Assembly (NCBI RefSeq): GCF_014203645.1
Contig: NZ_JACHJL010000003.1
Location: forward strand, 372,001 to 436,000
Source of the DNA: Streptomyces zagrosensis
GTDB taxonomy: Bacteria; Actinomycetota; Actinomycetes; Streptomycetales; Streptomycetaceae
DNA: 64,000 bases
Reading direction: 5' to 3'
Below, in pieces: positions 1 through 7,839 of the stretch. The position numbers and the translations under genes are program-made. The notes under the pieces were generated by a model that did no database searches, was not told where the DNA came from, and was given only the letters and a program-made list of their open reading frames with translations. Each line of letters starts with the position of its first letter. Position 1 is the stretch's first letter.

Positions 1-851
1 AGCTGGGCCGCCGACTTCACGACCTCGAACTCGTAGTAGTCGCCGGAGGAGAAGACGCAGTTGCCCTCCTCATCCGCGTACACGCCGATGGAGATGGCGT
101 AACCGAAGCCGTCCGGGGCCTTCTTGGCGACGCTCAGCCGCAGATCCAAGTTGAGCTTCTCGTGCGCCCGCACGGAGGTGTAGCCGACGTACCCGTGGCT
201 CTCGTTGTCCGCGTCGGTGGAGATGTTCTCCCAGAAGCCGGTGTCCGGGTTCTTGAACTGGAGGGTCAGGTACTTGCCGGTGCCTTCGGGGGCGTTGGCG
301 TGCGCGGTGCCCGCCAGGATGCCGAGGTCAACGCGCTGGAACGCGCGGTTCGTGTCGTTCTTCACAGTGAAGGTGAACCCGTGGTAGCCGCTGCCAGCGA
401 CGACCTTCGTCGGCAACCCGACCAGCGTGGTGCTGAGGTCGGGGTCCTCGGCGTAGTGGTCGCTGTCCTCGCACGGCGCGGGCGGCTCGCTCTCGCTCGC
501 ACTCGGGCTCGCACTCGGGCCATCGGTCGGCGTGCCGGTCGGCGTGCCGGTCGGCGAGGCCGTGTCCGAGGGCGAGGGGCTGCTGCCGGGCGTGGTCGTG
601 GTGACGCTCGGCGAGGGCGAGTTGGTCGGCGGAGGCGTGGTGCTCGGCGTGCCCGAGGGCGCCGGCGTGGTGGGGCTGTCGGACGCCGTCGGCGTGCCGG
701 ACGGCGTGGGCGTCCCGCTCTCGCTCTGCGTGCTGGTCGGCGTGGGCGTACCCGAGGGCTCCTCGGCGAACGCGGCGGGGGCGGCCAGCAGCGTCGCGGG
801 GAGGATGGCCGCCGTGGCCGCGGCGGCCGTGAAGGCGCGGCGAAGCTTCAT
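1..851 (-). CDS. Secreted Ser/Thr/Pro-rich surface protein, C-terminus off the left edge
   Basis: About 283 codons are visible and the gene runs out of the window at its 3' end. Residues 1-29 form a Sec signal peptide: MKLRR, a long Ala/Leu core and an AFA-E cleavage site. Residues about 30-125 are a low-complexity linker of repeated GTPTP/SPSPS-type units. A compositionally normal domain follows from the Cys in PAPCEDSD onwards and ends at the edge with aromatic and Gly-rich strands (GDYYEFEV). The linker plus beta-rich domain fits an exported, possibly wall-anchored protein; whether an LPXTG sorting signal follows cannot be seen. The start is chosen because AGAAGAGGTC lies directly upstream and the signal peptide begins here. 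Specific function unknown. Confidence 0.8.
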   Translation of the reverse strand, partial: MKLRRAFTAAAATAAILPATLLAAPAAFAEEPSGTPTPTSTQSESGTPTPSGTPTASDSPTTPAPSGTPSTTPPPTNSPSPSVTTTTPGSSPSPSDTASPTGTPTGTPTDGPSASPSASESEPPAPCEDSDHYAEDPDLSTTLVGLPTKVVAGSGYHGFTFTVKNDTNRAFQRVDLGILAGTAHANAPEGTGKYLTLQFKNPDTGFWENISTDADNESHGYVGYTSVRAHEKLNLDLRLSVAKKAPDGFGYAISIGVYADEEGNCVFSSGDYYEFEVVKSAAQ

Positions 852-1004
852 GAAGACCTCTTCTGGGTCCGTAGGACGCCGCTGGAGACCAGCGGCGTCC
901 GCGTGGGAAGGCCGTCGCGCTGGGGCGCGGGCTGGCCGTGCGTTTGCACGTACATGACCAGTCGTCCGCGAGAAAGGTTGCGCACAAAATGATCACATTC
1001 TGCC

Positions 1005-1018
1005 GTGATCTGGCTCAC
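1005..1018. promoter_or_regulatory. CRP-like dyad GTGA-N6-TCAC
   Basis: The 14 bases form a dyad with arms GTGA and TCAC, flanked by a matching c/g pair. This is the core of the Crp/Fnr-family site. It lies in the 213-base space between the start of the secreted protein (851, minus strand) and the stop of the MarR gene (1065). From its position it could act on the secreted-protein gene. One short dyad can occur by chance, so this is a candidate only. Confidence 0.3.
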
Positions 1019-1064
1019 GTTCCAGTGGGGTGCTCGGCGGGGGCTCTTGGCGGCAGGGACGCGC

Positions 1065-1610
1065 TCAGTCGATAAACGGCATCAGGGGCGGGCCGTCCGA
1101 CTCCGCGGCAACAGCGATCTTCCGCAACAGGACCACAAGATGTTCCCGCTCCGCTTCGGACAGCGGCGCCAGGAGTGCGCGCTCGGTCGCCTGCTGCTCA
1201 CCGATCGTGGCCGACCAGGCCGCATGCCCCTGCTCGGTCAGCGTGACGAGCAGGCTCCGGCGGTCCTGCGGAGCGTACTCCCGCGTCACGTAGCCGGACT
1301 TCGCCAGCCGGTCCAGCCGATTCGTCAGTGTCGCAGGATGCACGCCCAGGCCCTCGGCCAGCCGCGTCGGCGTCATCCGGTACGGCTCACCGGCGGAGCG
1401 CAGCCGCCACAGGATCTCGTACTCCCACATCTTCACGTTGCGCTGGGCGAGCCCTGCTTCCTTGCGGCGCTGGAGATGGCGCACCAGCATCTGCATCCGC
1501 GTGACGGCGCCCTCGATCGTGGGGTCGAGGTCGGGAACCTCGTGTCCCCAGTGCGCGATGTGCCGGTCGATCGAGTCGGCTGCGGGGGCCGCGCCGTGCG
1601 GTGTGTCCAT
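1065..1610 (-). CDS. MarR-family transcriptional regulator
   Basis: About 181 residues. A winged helix-turn-helix fills the middle: the region around MWEYEILWRLRSAGEPYRMT is followed by RLAEGLGVHPATLTNRLDRL (recognition helix) and the wing GYVTREYAPQDRRSLLVTLT, a classic MarR D-x-R-(S/R) wing. Terminal helices would form the dimer interface. An in-frame upstream ATG at 1643 lies inside the palindrome at 1637-1655, so the downstream ATG at 1610 is preferred; neither has a strong ribosome binding site. The gene is divergent from an esterase whose start is 84 bases away, the usual arrangement for a MarR repressor controlling itself and its neighbour. The ligand is unknown. Confidence 0.85.
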   Translation of the reverse strand: MDTPHGAAPAADSIDRHIAHWGHEVPDLDPTIEGAVTRMQMLVRHLQRRKEAGLAQRNVKMWEYEILWRLRSAGEPYRMTPTRLAEGLGVHPATLTNRLDRLAKSGYVTREYAPQDRRSLLVTLTEQGHAAWSATIGEQQATERALLAPLSEAEREHLVVLLRKIAVAAESDGPPLMPFID

Positions 1611-1636
1611 CGCGCCAGCATACGGCCCGTAATTCC

Positions 1637-1655
1637 GTTTCATATATTTTGAAAC
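1637..1655. promoter_or_regulatory. Palindromic operator for the MarR regulator
   Basis: Perfect inverted repeat GTTTCA-N7-TGAAAC with an AT-rich centre, in otherwise GC-rich DNA. It sits in the divergent region between the MarR gene and the esterase. Size and AT-rich centre fit MarR-family operators of about 16-20 bases. It probably controls both genes. Confidence 0.65.
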
Positions 1656-1693
1656 CGTAGTAACGTCGCGCTTCCGCTCCCCAGGAGGCTTCT

Positions 1694-2725
1694 GTGAACC
1701 CGTGGCCCACCCCGCTCGCCGGCCGCATCGACGAGCACGTCATCGACAGCGCTCTGCTGCGCGACAACCCCCTAGGAGACCCAACGGCAAGGCCGCTGTG
1801 GGTCTACACCCCACCCGGCTACGACGCCGACCCCGGGCGCCGCTACCCCGTCACCTACATGTTGCTCGGGTACGCAGGCGCCCTCCCGGCCTGGCGCAAC
1901 CGCACCCCTTACCGGCAGCCAGTGCCCGAACTCATCGACGGAATCTTCGCCCGTGGCGAGGCCCCGCCGATGATGTTGGTGTTCGTGGACGCTTGGACCG
2001 CGTACGGCGGCAGCCAGTACGTCGATTCGCCGGGGACCGGCCGCTACCACTCGTATCTTTGCGAGGAGGTCGTGCCGTGGGTCGATGCCCATTACCGGTC
2101 GCTTGCCGACCGTGAGCACCGGGCGCTGGCAGGAAAGTCGAGCGGTGGACTCGGCGCGATGATCACGCCGATGCTTCGGCCCGACCTGTTCGGCGCCTTC
2201 GCGACCCATTCGGGCGACTCCTTGTCGGAGGCCCAGTACCTCCCGCATTTCTTCCTGGCAGCACGTCACTTGCGCAGCTACGACGGCGACATCTTCCGCT
2301 GGTGGGACGACTTCCGCTCGCGCGTGGCCTTCACCAAGGACGAGGACATGCGGCTGCTCGAACTGCTCGGCGTCTCCGCCTGCTTCTCGCCCGCTGCGGA
2401 CGGCACGCCACAGTTGCCGTTCGACCCGCGTACCGGCGCGCTGCGCCCGGAGATCTGGCAGCGCTGGCTGGACTGGGACCCGGTGCGCATGGCGCCCCTG
2501 CACGCCGAGGCGCTGCGCTCCCAGCGGGCAATCTGGATCGACGCGGGCACCCGCGACGAATGGTTCCTCGACCTGGGCGCACAGGCGTTTCGCGATGCAC
2601 TCGCCGAGGCGGGAGTATCGCAGGACGTCATCCACTTCGAGCTGTTCGACGGAGGACACCACGGCGTGGAATACCGGATGCCGCCCGCACTCGCCTGGCT
2701 TTCACAACAGCTGGCGCACCCGTAA
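1694..2725 (+). CDS. Putative esterase (alpha/beta hydrolase, esterase-D-like)
   Basis: 343 residues from GTG 1694, preceded by AGGAGG at a good distance. The early segment RPLWVYTPPGYDADPGRRYP followed by VTYMLLGYAG is the oxyanion-side strand-loop typical of the putative-esterase family (PF00756). The nucleophile elbow is probably AGKSSGG around residue 150, in place of the usual G-x-S-x-G, followed by LGAMITPMLRPDLFGAFATHSGD. A late Asp (IDAGTRDEW) and His (FDGGHHG) complete a plausible Ser-Asp-His triad. No signal peptide. It is divergent from the MarR gene and likely its regulated target. A strong hairpin follows. Substrate unknown. Confidence 0.82.
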   Translation: MNPWPTPLAGRIDEHVIDSALLRDNPLGDPTARPLWVYTPPGYDADPGRRYPVTYMLLGYAGALPAWRNRTPYRQPVPELIDGIFARGEAPPMMLVFVDAWTAYGGSQYVDSPGTGRYHSYLCEEVVPWVDAHYRSLADREHRALAGKSSGGLGAMITPMLRPDLFGAFATHSGDSLSEAQYLPHFFLAARHLRSYDGDIFRWWDDFRSRVAFTKDEDMRLLELLGVSACFSPAADGTPQLPFDPRTGALRPEIWQRWLDWDPVRMAPLHAEALRSQRAIWIDAGTRDEWFLDLGAQAFRDALAEAGVSQDVIHFELFDGGHHGVEYRMPPALAWLSQQLAHP

Positions 2726-2804
2726 CAAACCGGTAGGGGCGCGCTTGACGATCGGGCGGCTGGCGGGCGGCGTGCTCTGGGGGCGTACGCGGGCGCAAAA
2801 AGGC

Positions 2805-2850
2805 GAGAGCCTCGCGGACGCCGCGGGGGGAGGGCGTCCACGAGGCTCTC
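2805..2850 (+). terminator. Hairpin terminator after the esterase
   Basis: Arms GAGAGCCTCG and CGAGGCTCTC continue inward through GGACGCC/GGCGTCC with a single mismatched base, giving about 17 pairs around a G-rich loop. It lies 80 bases after the esterase stop. No U-tract, as is usual for Streptomyces. Confidence 0.75.
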
Positions 2851-3483
2851 GGCGGTCAGCATCGGCGTCAGGGCGGCGCCGGTGCTGAGAGGCGGCGCCG
2901 GGGGGGGTGGCGCCGCTGGTCATGAAGTCGCTGTTGTCCGATCCACCGCTGTGCACCGGCCACATGGCTCCGAGGGCTGGTCAGGCCGTCGGTGGCGGGC
3001 GAGCCCCACACAAGACGAGCAGTGCGGTACGGGGATTCCTGCTCTGCATCGTGGTGGATATGCCCCATCCGGCGCAACCGTTTCGACCGGATGCGGTCGG
3101 CCCCAGGCGTCCCCGGGACCGACCGTTGGTGTGGCGACCGGGCTGCTGTCCCCTGCTGACCGATCACCTGGCCGAAGCGAGGTCCCACGACGTGCCCCGA
3201 CTGCGTCACCACGGGGAGCACGTCTCATCGCTTCGGTGTCTCCGTCCTGCCGCTGCGGGGCGCCCGATGAACAGGTACGGAAGCCACGCGTGGAGGCGGG
3301 CCGCTCCTGGCTGGCGCGGACACGTGGCCCAACGACACGTCGCGCGAGCCGGTCACGCGCCGTACGGGTGACGGCTCGCCACGCAGGGCGATCAAACGAT
3401 TCGGCACAGGGCTCGGAACTCCCCGGCAAGCGCCTCATCACAACAGGCGCACGCCGGCGCACCGGCCTATGGGCTCAGGGGGG
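2851..3483. other. Intergenic stretch without a convincing gene
   Basis: Open frames on both strands cross this 0.6 kb but none combines a ribosome binding site, a recognisable family and sensible amino-acid composition; their products are Arg/Pro/His-rich in the manner of shadow translations. It may be a decayed gene. No repeats or RNA genes seen. Confidence 0.5.
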
Positions 3484-3858
3484 TCAGACGCGGCCTCGGC
3501 ACAGTTCGAGGAGCGTCATCGCGAGCGCGGTACCGGGCTGGCCGAGCTGATCCCGGTAGTGGTTGAGGACCTCCAGTTCGCGGGCGAGGTTCACCCGGCG
3601 CCCACCCGAGGCGATCCGCTCGCTTTGGATGGCGGCCGAAACGGCGGCGCGCTCCTGCACCAGGCCGATGATGTGGCCGTCGAGGTCGTCGATCCGGTGG
3701 CGTGCCGTATGGATGGCGCCCGCCGCCACGTCGGCTGCCCCAGGCAGGGGGCCAGGCTCGGCCGAGGGCGGGGTGGTGGCTCGCGCGGTGGGGCCGCCCG
3801 GCCCGGCGGGGGCGGCGGTACGGGCGGCGGCGTTGGACGGGGCGCTGGCGGTGTTCAT
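3484..3858 (-). CDS. Chorismate mutase (AroQ type)
   Basis: 124 residues. It converts chorismate to prephenate for phenylalanine and tyrosine synthesis. After an Ala/Pro-rich N-terminus of about 45 residues, the helical AroQ core is visible: RHRIDDLDGHIIGLVQERAA (first long helix with the catalytic-site Arg), then SGGRRVNLARELEVLNHYRD and a C-terminal MTLLELCRG helix. The start at 3858 is set by GGAG nine bases upstream; the longer open frame to 3918 has no ribosome binding site. In Streptomyces a chorismate mutase of this type commonly sits divergent from guaA, as here. Confidence 0.88.
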   Translation of the reverse strand: MNTASAPSNAAARTAAPAGPGGPTARATTPPSAEPGPLPGAADVAAGAIHTARHRIDDLDGHIIGLVQERAAVSAAIQSERIASGGRRVNLARELEVLNHYRDQLGQPGTALAMTLLELCRGRV

Positions 3859-3925
3859 GTCCGTGTCTCCTGGTCCTGGAATTGCTGGCCCGCAGGCCGG
3901 CCCGTAGACCCGGTACAACGCACGA

Positions 3926-3953
3926 CGCCCCGGGCCTTTGCCGGCCCGGGGCG
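3926..3953. terminator. GC hairpin upstream of the chorismate mutase gene
   Basis: Perfect 11-pair stem CGCCCCGGGCC/GGCCCGGGGCG with a 6-base loop, 68 bases upstream of the chorismate mutase start and within the divergent region. It could be an attenuator in the mutase leader or an insulator. No leader peptide rich in aromatic codons was found. Confidence 0.5.
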
Positions 3954-4115
3954 CCTGGGAAGTCGCTTTAGTGGTTCAAGCAACACGACCATGGCAGCCG
4001 GACGGGCCGGTGCCATAGGTAAAGACGAAGGTCATGTGCTTGGACATGGGCGAGAGTATGCGCCCGTTAGGATGGAAAGTCCAACCCCCTGTACCACCGC
4101 CGGAAGGCCGCCCCA

Positions 4116-5714
4116 GTGCCATCAGCGACCCCACCTGCCAACGAAGCCCACGCCCCGGACCCGGTCCTCGTCGTTGACTTCGGCGCGCAGTACGCACAGC
4201 TCATCGCCCGCCGCGTGCGTGAGGCGCGGGTGTACAGCGAGATCGTTCCCTCCACCACGCCGGTGGCCGAGATGCTCGCCAAGAACCCGAAGGCGATCAT
4301 TCTCTCCGGTGGCCCCTCGTCGGTGTACCAGGAGGGGGCGCCCGTCGTTGATCGCGCCCTGTTCGAGGCCGGGGTCCCGGTCTTCGGCATGTGCTACGGC
4401 TTCCAGCTGATGGCCACCACCCTCGGCGGCACCGTCGATGACAACGGCGCACGGGAGTACGGGCGTACCCCGCTATCGGTCTCCAAGTCCGGCTCCACGC
4501 TCTTCGAGGGCACTCCGGACGAGCAGACCGTGTGGATGTCACACGGCGACGCGTGCTCGGCGGCGCCCGAAGGCTTCACCGTCACGGCCTCCACCGGCGT
4601 GGTGCCGGTCGCCGCCTTCGAGAACGACGAGCGCAAGCTGTACGGCGTGCAGTACCACCCGGAGGTCATGCACACCACGCACGGCCAGCAGGTCCTTGAG
4701 CACTTCCTCTACCGGGGCGCGGGAATACAGCCCACGTGGACCACGAGCAATGTGGTCGAGGAGTCGGTCGCGGCCATCCGCGAGCAGGTCGGCAGCAAGC
4801 GCGCCATCTGCGGGCTATCCGGAGGCGTGGACTCCGCCGTCGCCGCCGCCCTCGTCCAAAAGGCCATCGGCTCCCAGCTCACCTGCGTCTACGTGGATCA
4901 CGGCCTGATGCGCAAGGGCGAGTCCGAGCAGGTCGAGAAGGACTTCGTGGCCGCCACCGGCGTGCAGCTCAAGGTGGTTGACGCCGAGGAGCGGTTCCTG
5001 ACCGCGCTGGCCGGGGTCAGCGACCCGGAGCAGAAGCGAAAGATCATCGGCCGGGAGTTCATTCGGGTCTTCGAGCAGGCACAGGCCGAACTGGTCGCCG
5101 AGGCGGGCGAGGCCGGGGAAGACGTCGCCTTCCTGGTGCAGGGCACGCTCTACCCCGACGTCGTCGAGTCCGGCGGCGGCACCGGCACCGCCAACATCAA
5201 GTCCCACCACAACGTCGGCGGCCTCCCCGAGGACATCGAGTTCGAGCTGGTGGAACCGCTGCGCCGGCTGTTCAAGGATGAGGTCAGGATGGTCGGCCAA
5301 GAGCTGGGCCTGCCCGAGGACATCGTGCAGCGGCAGCCGTTCCCCGGCCCCGGGCTCGGCATCCGCATCGTCGGCGAGGTCACCAAGGACCGGCTCGACC
5401 TGCTGCGCGAGGCCGATGCCATCGCCCGCGAGGAGCTGACGGCCGCCGGGCTCGACCGGGACATCTGGCAGTGCCCCGTCGTACTCCTGGCCGACGTCCG
5501 CTCGGTTGGCGTGCAGGGCGACGGCCGCACCTACGGTCACCCGATCGTGCTGCGCCCGGTCTCCTCCGAGGACGCGATGACGGCGGACTGGTCGCGACTG
5601 CCGTACGAGGTGCTGGCGAAGATCTCCACCCGCATCACCAACGAGGTGGACGAGGTCAACCGCGTGGTCCTGGACATCACCAGCAAGCCGCCGGGCACCA
5701 TCGAATGGGAGTGA
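4116..5714 (+). CDS. guaA: GMP synthase (glutamine-hydrolysing)
   Basis: 532 residues, the usual length. It aminates XMP to GMP using glutamine and ATP in the cytoplasm. Class I glutamine amidotransferase domain (about 15-205): [20 protein letters not shown] at the start, nucleophile Cys93 in GMCYGFQ, and the His-x-Glu pair in [11 protein letters not shown] pyrophosphatase domain: P-loop [14 protein letters not shown] (about 232-245). C-terminal dimerisation domain ends in [10 protein letters not shown], diagnostic for GuaA. GTG start with GGAAGG upstream. A strong hairpin separates it from the convergent membrane-protein genes. Confidence 0.98.
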   Translation: MPSATPPANEAHAPDPVLVVDFGAQYAQLIARRVREARVYSEIVPSTTPVAEMLAKNPKAIILSGGPSSVYQEGAPVVDRALFEAGVPVFGMCYGFQLMATTLGGTVDDNGAREYGRTPLSVSKSGSTLFEGTPDEQTVWMSHGDACSAAPEGFTVTASTGVVPVAAFENDERKLYGVQYHPEVMHTTHGQQVLEHFLYRGAGIQPTWTTSNVVEESVAAIREQVGSKRAICGLSGGVDSAVAAALVQKAIGSQLTCVYVDHGLMRKGESEQVEKDFVAATGVQLKVVDAEERFLTALAGVSDPEQKRKIIGREFIRVFEQAQAELVAEAGEAGEDVAFLVQGTLYPDVVESGGGTGTANIKSHHNVGGLPEDIEFELVEPLRRLFKDEVRMVGQELGLPEDIVQRQPFPGPGLGIRIVGEVTKDRLDLLREADAIAREELTAAGLDRDIWQCPVVLLADVRSVGVQGDGRTYGHPIVLRPVSSEDAMTADWSRLPYEVLAKISTRITNEVDEVNRVVLDITSKPPGTIEWE

Positions 5715-5731
5715 CCTCCCCTCCTGTCGCA

Positions 5732-5772
5732 CGGCCGCGCCGCCCCCACAAGACCGGGGGGCGGCGCGGCCG
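5732..5772. terminator. Bidirectional terminator between guaA and the convergent membrane genes
   Basis: Arms of about 16 bases, CGGCCGCGCCGCCCCC against a complementary GGGGGCGGCGCGGCCG, around an ACAAGACC-type loop. It starts 18 bases after guaA and ends 4 bases before the stop of the minus-strand gene, so it can serve both. Confidence 0.85.
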
Positions 5773-5775
5773 TTG

Positions 5776-6156
5776 CTAGGTGCGGCCCCCGGCCGTGGGG
5801 CCGGCGGGATCGTTGGGACCAGCTGAGTCGGTGGGGCCGGCAGGGGCAGCAGGGGCAGCAGGGGCCGTACGCAGCGCCTCGTGGCCCTCGCGGAACCAGT
5901 CCATGGGGAGGTCGCCCAGCGTGCTGGGGTCGGGCGCGGACGCCCGCGCTTGCTCGGCGCGGCGCGTACGGCGGCGTACCGCGTGGGTCACCGCCGTGAT
6001 CAGCGCCGCGAGCACCAACCCTGCGGCGAGGACCGGCAGGAGAACGAACGGCGGCGGATTCCACTTCTCGGCCGCGTCGAGCGCGTAACCGGCTCCCACC
6101 GCCAGCGCCGCGACCCCGGCGACCAGGCGACCCGGTTCAAAGGTGTGCCGTCTCAT
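5776..6156 (-). CDS. Small membrane protein of unknown function
   Basis: 126 residues. Two hydrophobic helices are visible: LVAGVAALAVGAGYALDA (about 11-28) and FVLLPVLAAGLVLAALITAV (about 37-56). A basic cytoplasmic stretch RRRTRRAEQ and a Pro/Ala/Gly tail follow. Its ATG overlaps the stop of the upstream PspC gene by 4 bases (ATGA), so the two are translationally coupled. I do not recognise a family. The coupling suggests it works with the PspC protein in envelope function. Confidence 0.72.
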   Translation of the reverse strand: MRRHTFEPGRLVAGVAALAVGAGYALDAAEKWNPPPFVLLPVLAAGLVLAALITAVTHAVRRRTRRAEQARASAPDPSTLGDLPMDWFREGHEALRTAPAAPAAPAGPTDSAGPNDPAGPTAGGRT

Positions 6157-7520
6157 TGCCGCACCACCGCCACCTGTCCCACGCCGACATCGAGGTCGAG
6201 CACCAGCGTGCCGCGTGTCTTCGCCGCGGGCAGCGGCTTGCTGCCCGCCATGGGCCGGACGGTCACCTCGCGCGAGCGGCGGGGCGCGACGTCCACATCG
6301 TCCTGCTGCTCACCCGGGAGCTGGAGGTCGCCCAGCCCCACCTGCACCGACAGCCGCAGCGTCACGTCTGTGGGCACGGTCACCTCCAGCTTGCCCGCGC
6401 CTACCGAGGCGCGTGTGGTGAGCGTACGGTCCCGCCCCGGGCGCAAGCTGGCCAGGTTGAGCGTCGCGTGTCCGGTGCCCAACTCATACCGAGGGCGCAG
6501 GTCCGCCGCTTTGACGGGCCGCCATGTCCGCTCCTGCCAGTCGGTGGTCACCGACTTCGGCAGCGCGGCAGCACTCGCGAGCAGTGCGGCGGTCAGCACC
6601 ACCGAGACGATGGTGCCGCCGCTGGTACGCCCGTACAGACTGCTGACCGTGAGCGCGATGCCGAACACGGCCAGCGCACAGGCGAGTCCGACCTCCAGGC
6701 TGGTGCCGAGTGGCTGGGTATCCCACGTGCTGCCGGTGCCGATCGCCGCCGCGCACAGCGCGAGCAAAAACGTCCGACCGCCGATCGCGTCGCCGCGAGG
6801 CACCGGTGGCGCGGCGACGGAGGAGCCCGTGCGAGGCTCGTACGGGGTGTCGTCGGGACCCCACAAGTAGCCGGCGGCCGGCGCCGGGCGCGCGGAACGG
6901 GGCAACCCCGTCGTGCCGTCCTTGACGATCGGGTCGCGCCACCACGACGGGGACCCCGGCACGGGCGGCGCCCGGGTCTCCGGGGGCGCGTCCGCCACTG
7001 CCTGTGCGGTCGCGGGGTCCACTGCGCCATCGTTCTCCGCGTGCCGCCTGTGCCGCGACCAGTACCCCGCGCCCGCGGCAGCGAGGGACAGCATCATCGA
7101 GAACGCCACCACGCTGCCGTTGTTGAGCATCGACAGAAACAGCCCGCAGCCCACCAGCGCGGCCAACACCGCCGTCAGCGCCGAACCCTCGACACGCCCG
7201 GACAGCAGCCGCCTGCCCTCGTTCTGGTCCTCGCCGGCGAGCGGGATGAGCAGCCAGGCGAAGCCGTACACGATCAGACCAACACCGCCCGCCGCGCCGA
7301 GCACGGCGAGCACAACCCGGAAGAGCACCGGGTCAAGGTCGCAGTACCGCCCGAGGCCCCCGCACACTCCAGACACCAACTTGTGCTCGCGGCTGCGCCG
7401 CAACGGCGGGCGCGCCGGCTGCGGCGGCTCTGTGGCTGTGGCCGTGGCTGTAGCCGTGGCGCCGCCAGGCGCCGCCGGGGGGCGGGTGGCGCCGTCCTCG
7501 GCGGCGGGTGCATCGGTCAT
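6153..7520 (-). CDS. PspC-domain membrane protein
   Basis: 455 residues. After a Thr/Ala/Pro-rich N-terminus, residues about 40-100 are a clear PspC domain: RSREHKLVSGVCGGLGRYCD followed by a hydrophobic helix ending GFAWLLIPL. Several further membrane helices follow (GSALTAVLAALVGCGLFLSM; TFLLALCAAAIG; SLEVGLACALAVFGIAL). The C-terminal 120 residues are soluble and beta-rich (KLEVTVPTDVTLRLSVQVGL), like the domain at the end of LiaF-type stress proteins. Such proteins sense or buffer membrane damage. It is divergent from a Ser/Thr kinase and one gene away from a PspC histidine kinase. Confidence 0.85.
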   Translation of the reverse strand: MTDAPAAEDGATRPPAAPGGATATATATATEPPQPARPPLRRSREHKLVSGVCGGLGRYCDLDPVLFRVVLAVLGAAGGVGLIVYGFAWLLIPLAGEDQNEGRRLLSGRVEGSALTAVLAALVGCGLFLSMLNNGSVVAFSMMLSLAAAGAGYWSRHRRHAENDGAVDPATAQAVADAPPETRAPPVPGSPSWWRDPIVKDGTTGLPRSARPAPAAGYLWGPDDTPYEPRTGSSVAAPPVPRGDAIGGRTFLLALCAAAIGTGSTWDTQPLGTSLEVGLACALAVFGIALTVSSLYGRTSGGTIVSVVLTAALLASAAALPKSVTTDWQERTWRPVKAADLRPRYELGTGHATLNLASLRPGRDRTLTTRASVGAGKLEVTVPTDVTLRLSVQVGLGDLQLPGEQQDDVDVAPRRSREVTVRPMAGSKPLPAAKTRGTLVLDLDVGVGQVAVVRQ

Positions 7521-7710
7521 GCACCTATGGTGTCAACCCGGCCCCCGAGCCGGTATCCGCCATGACCCTGGACGTTCCCTGAGATCACGCTCGGGTTGTC
7601 CCTGAGATCCGTGAGTCTTCCGTTCCGCCCGCGTTGCGTATGTATTGCCCCCAGGACGGGGGCACCTCGCGGCGCGGCGGGGGCGTTCTTGTCGTGTGGG
7701 GCGGGGCGAT

Positions 7711-7751
7711 GTGTTGTGCGGCGCAGAGCCCTGTGTTGTGCGGCGCAGAGC
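7711..7751. repeat. Two 19-base direct repeats in the kinase upstream region
   Basis: The sequence GTGTTGTGCGGCGCAGAGC occurs at 7711-7729 and again at 7733-7751, exactly, with a 22-base period (about two helical turns). It lies 90-130 bases upstream of the kinase start and in the region shared with the divergent PspC gene. Same-face direct repeats suggest a binding site for a tandem-binding regulator. Confidence 0.5.
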
Positions 7752-7839
7752 GTCACAGGCCGCCTCAACGAGGGAATACAGCGGCAGGGCAGCTATCGTG
7801 GCCGTTCGAACGGTACCGGGGGAAGCAGAGGGGTGTGCG

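Noticed and set aside
2882..3550. 222-codon plus-strand frame and overlapping frames on the other strand
   Set aside because: No ribosome binding site or family, and the frame runs over the end of the chorismate mutase gene.
3954..4115. tRNA-like GGTTCAAGC segment upstream of guaA
   Set aside because: No cloverleaf arms can be formed around it.
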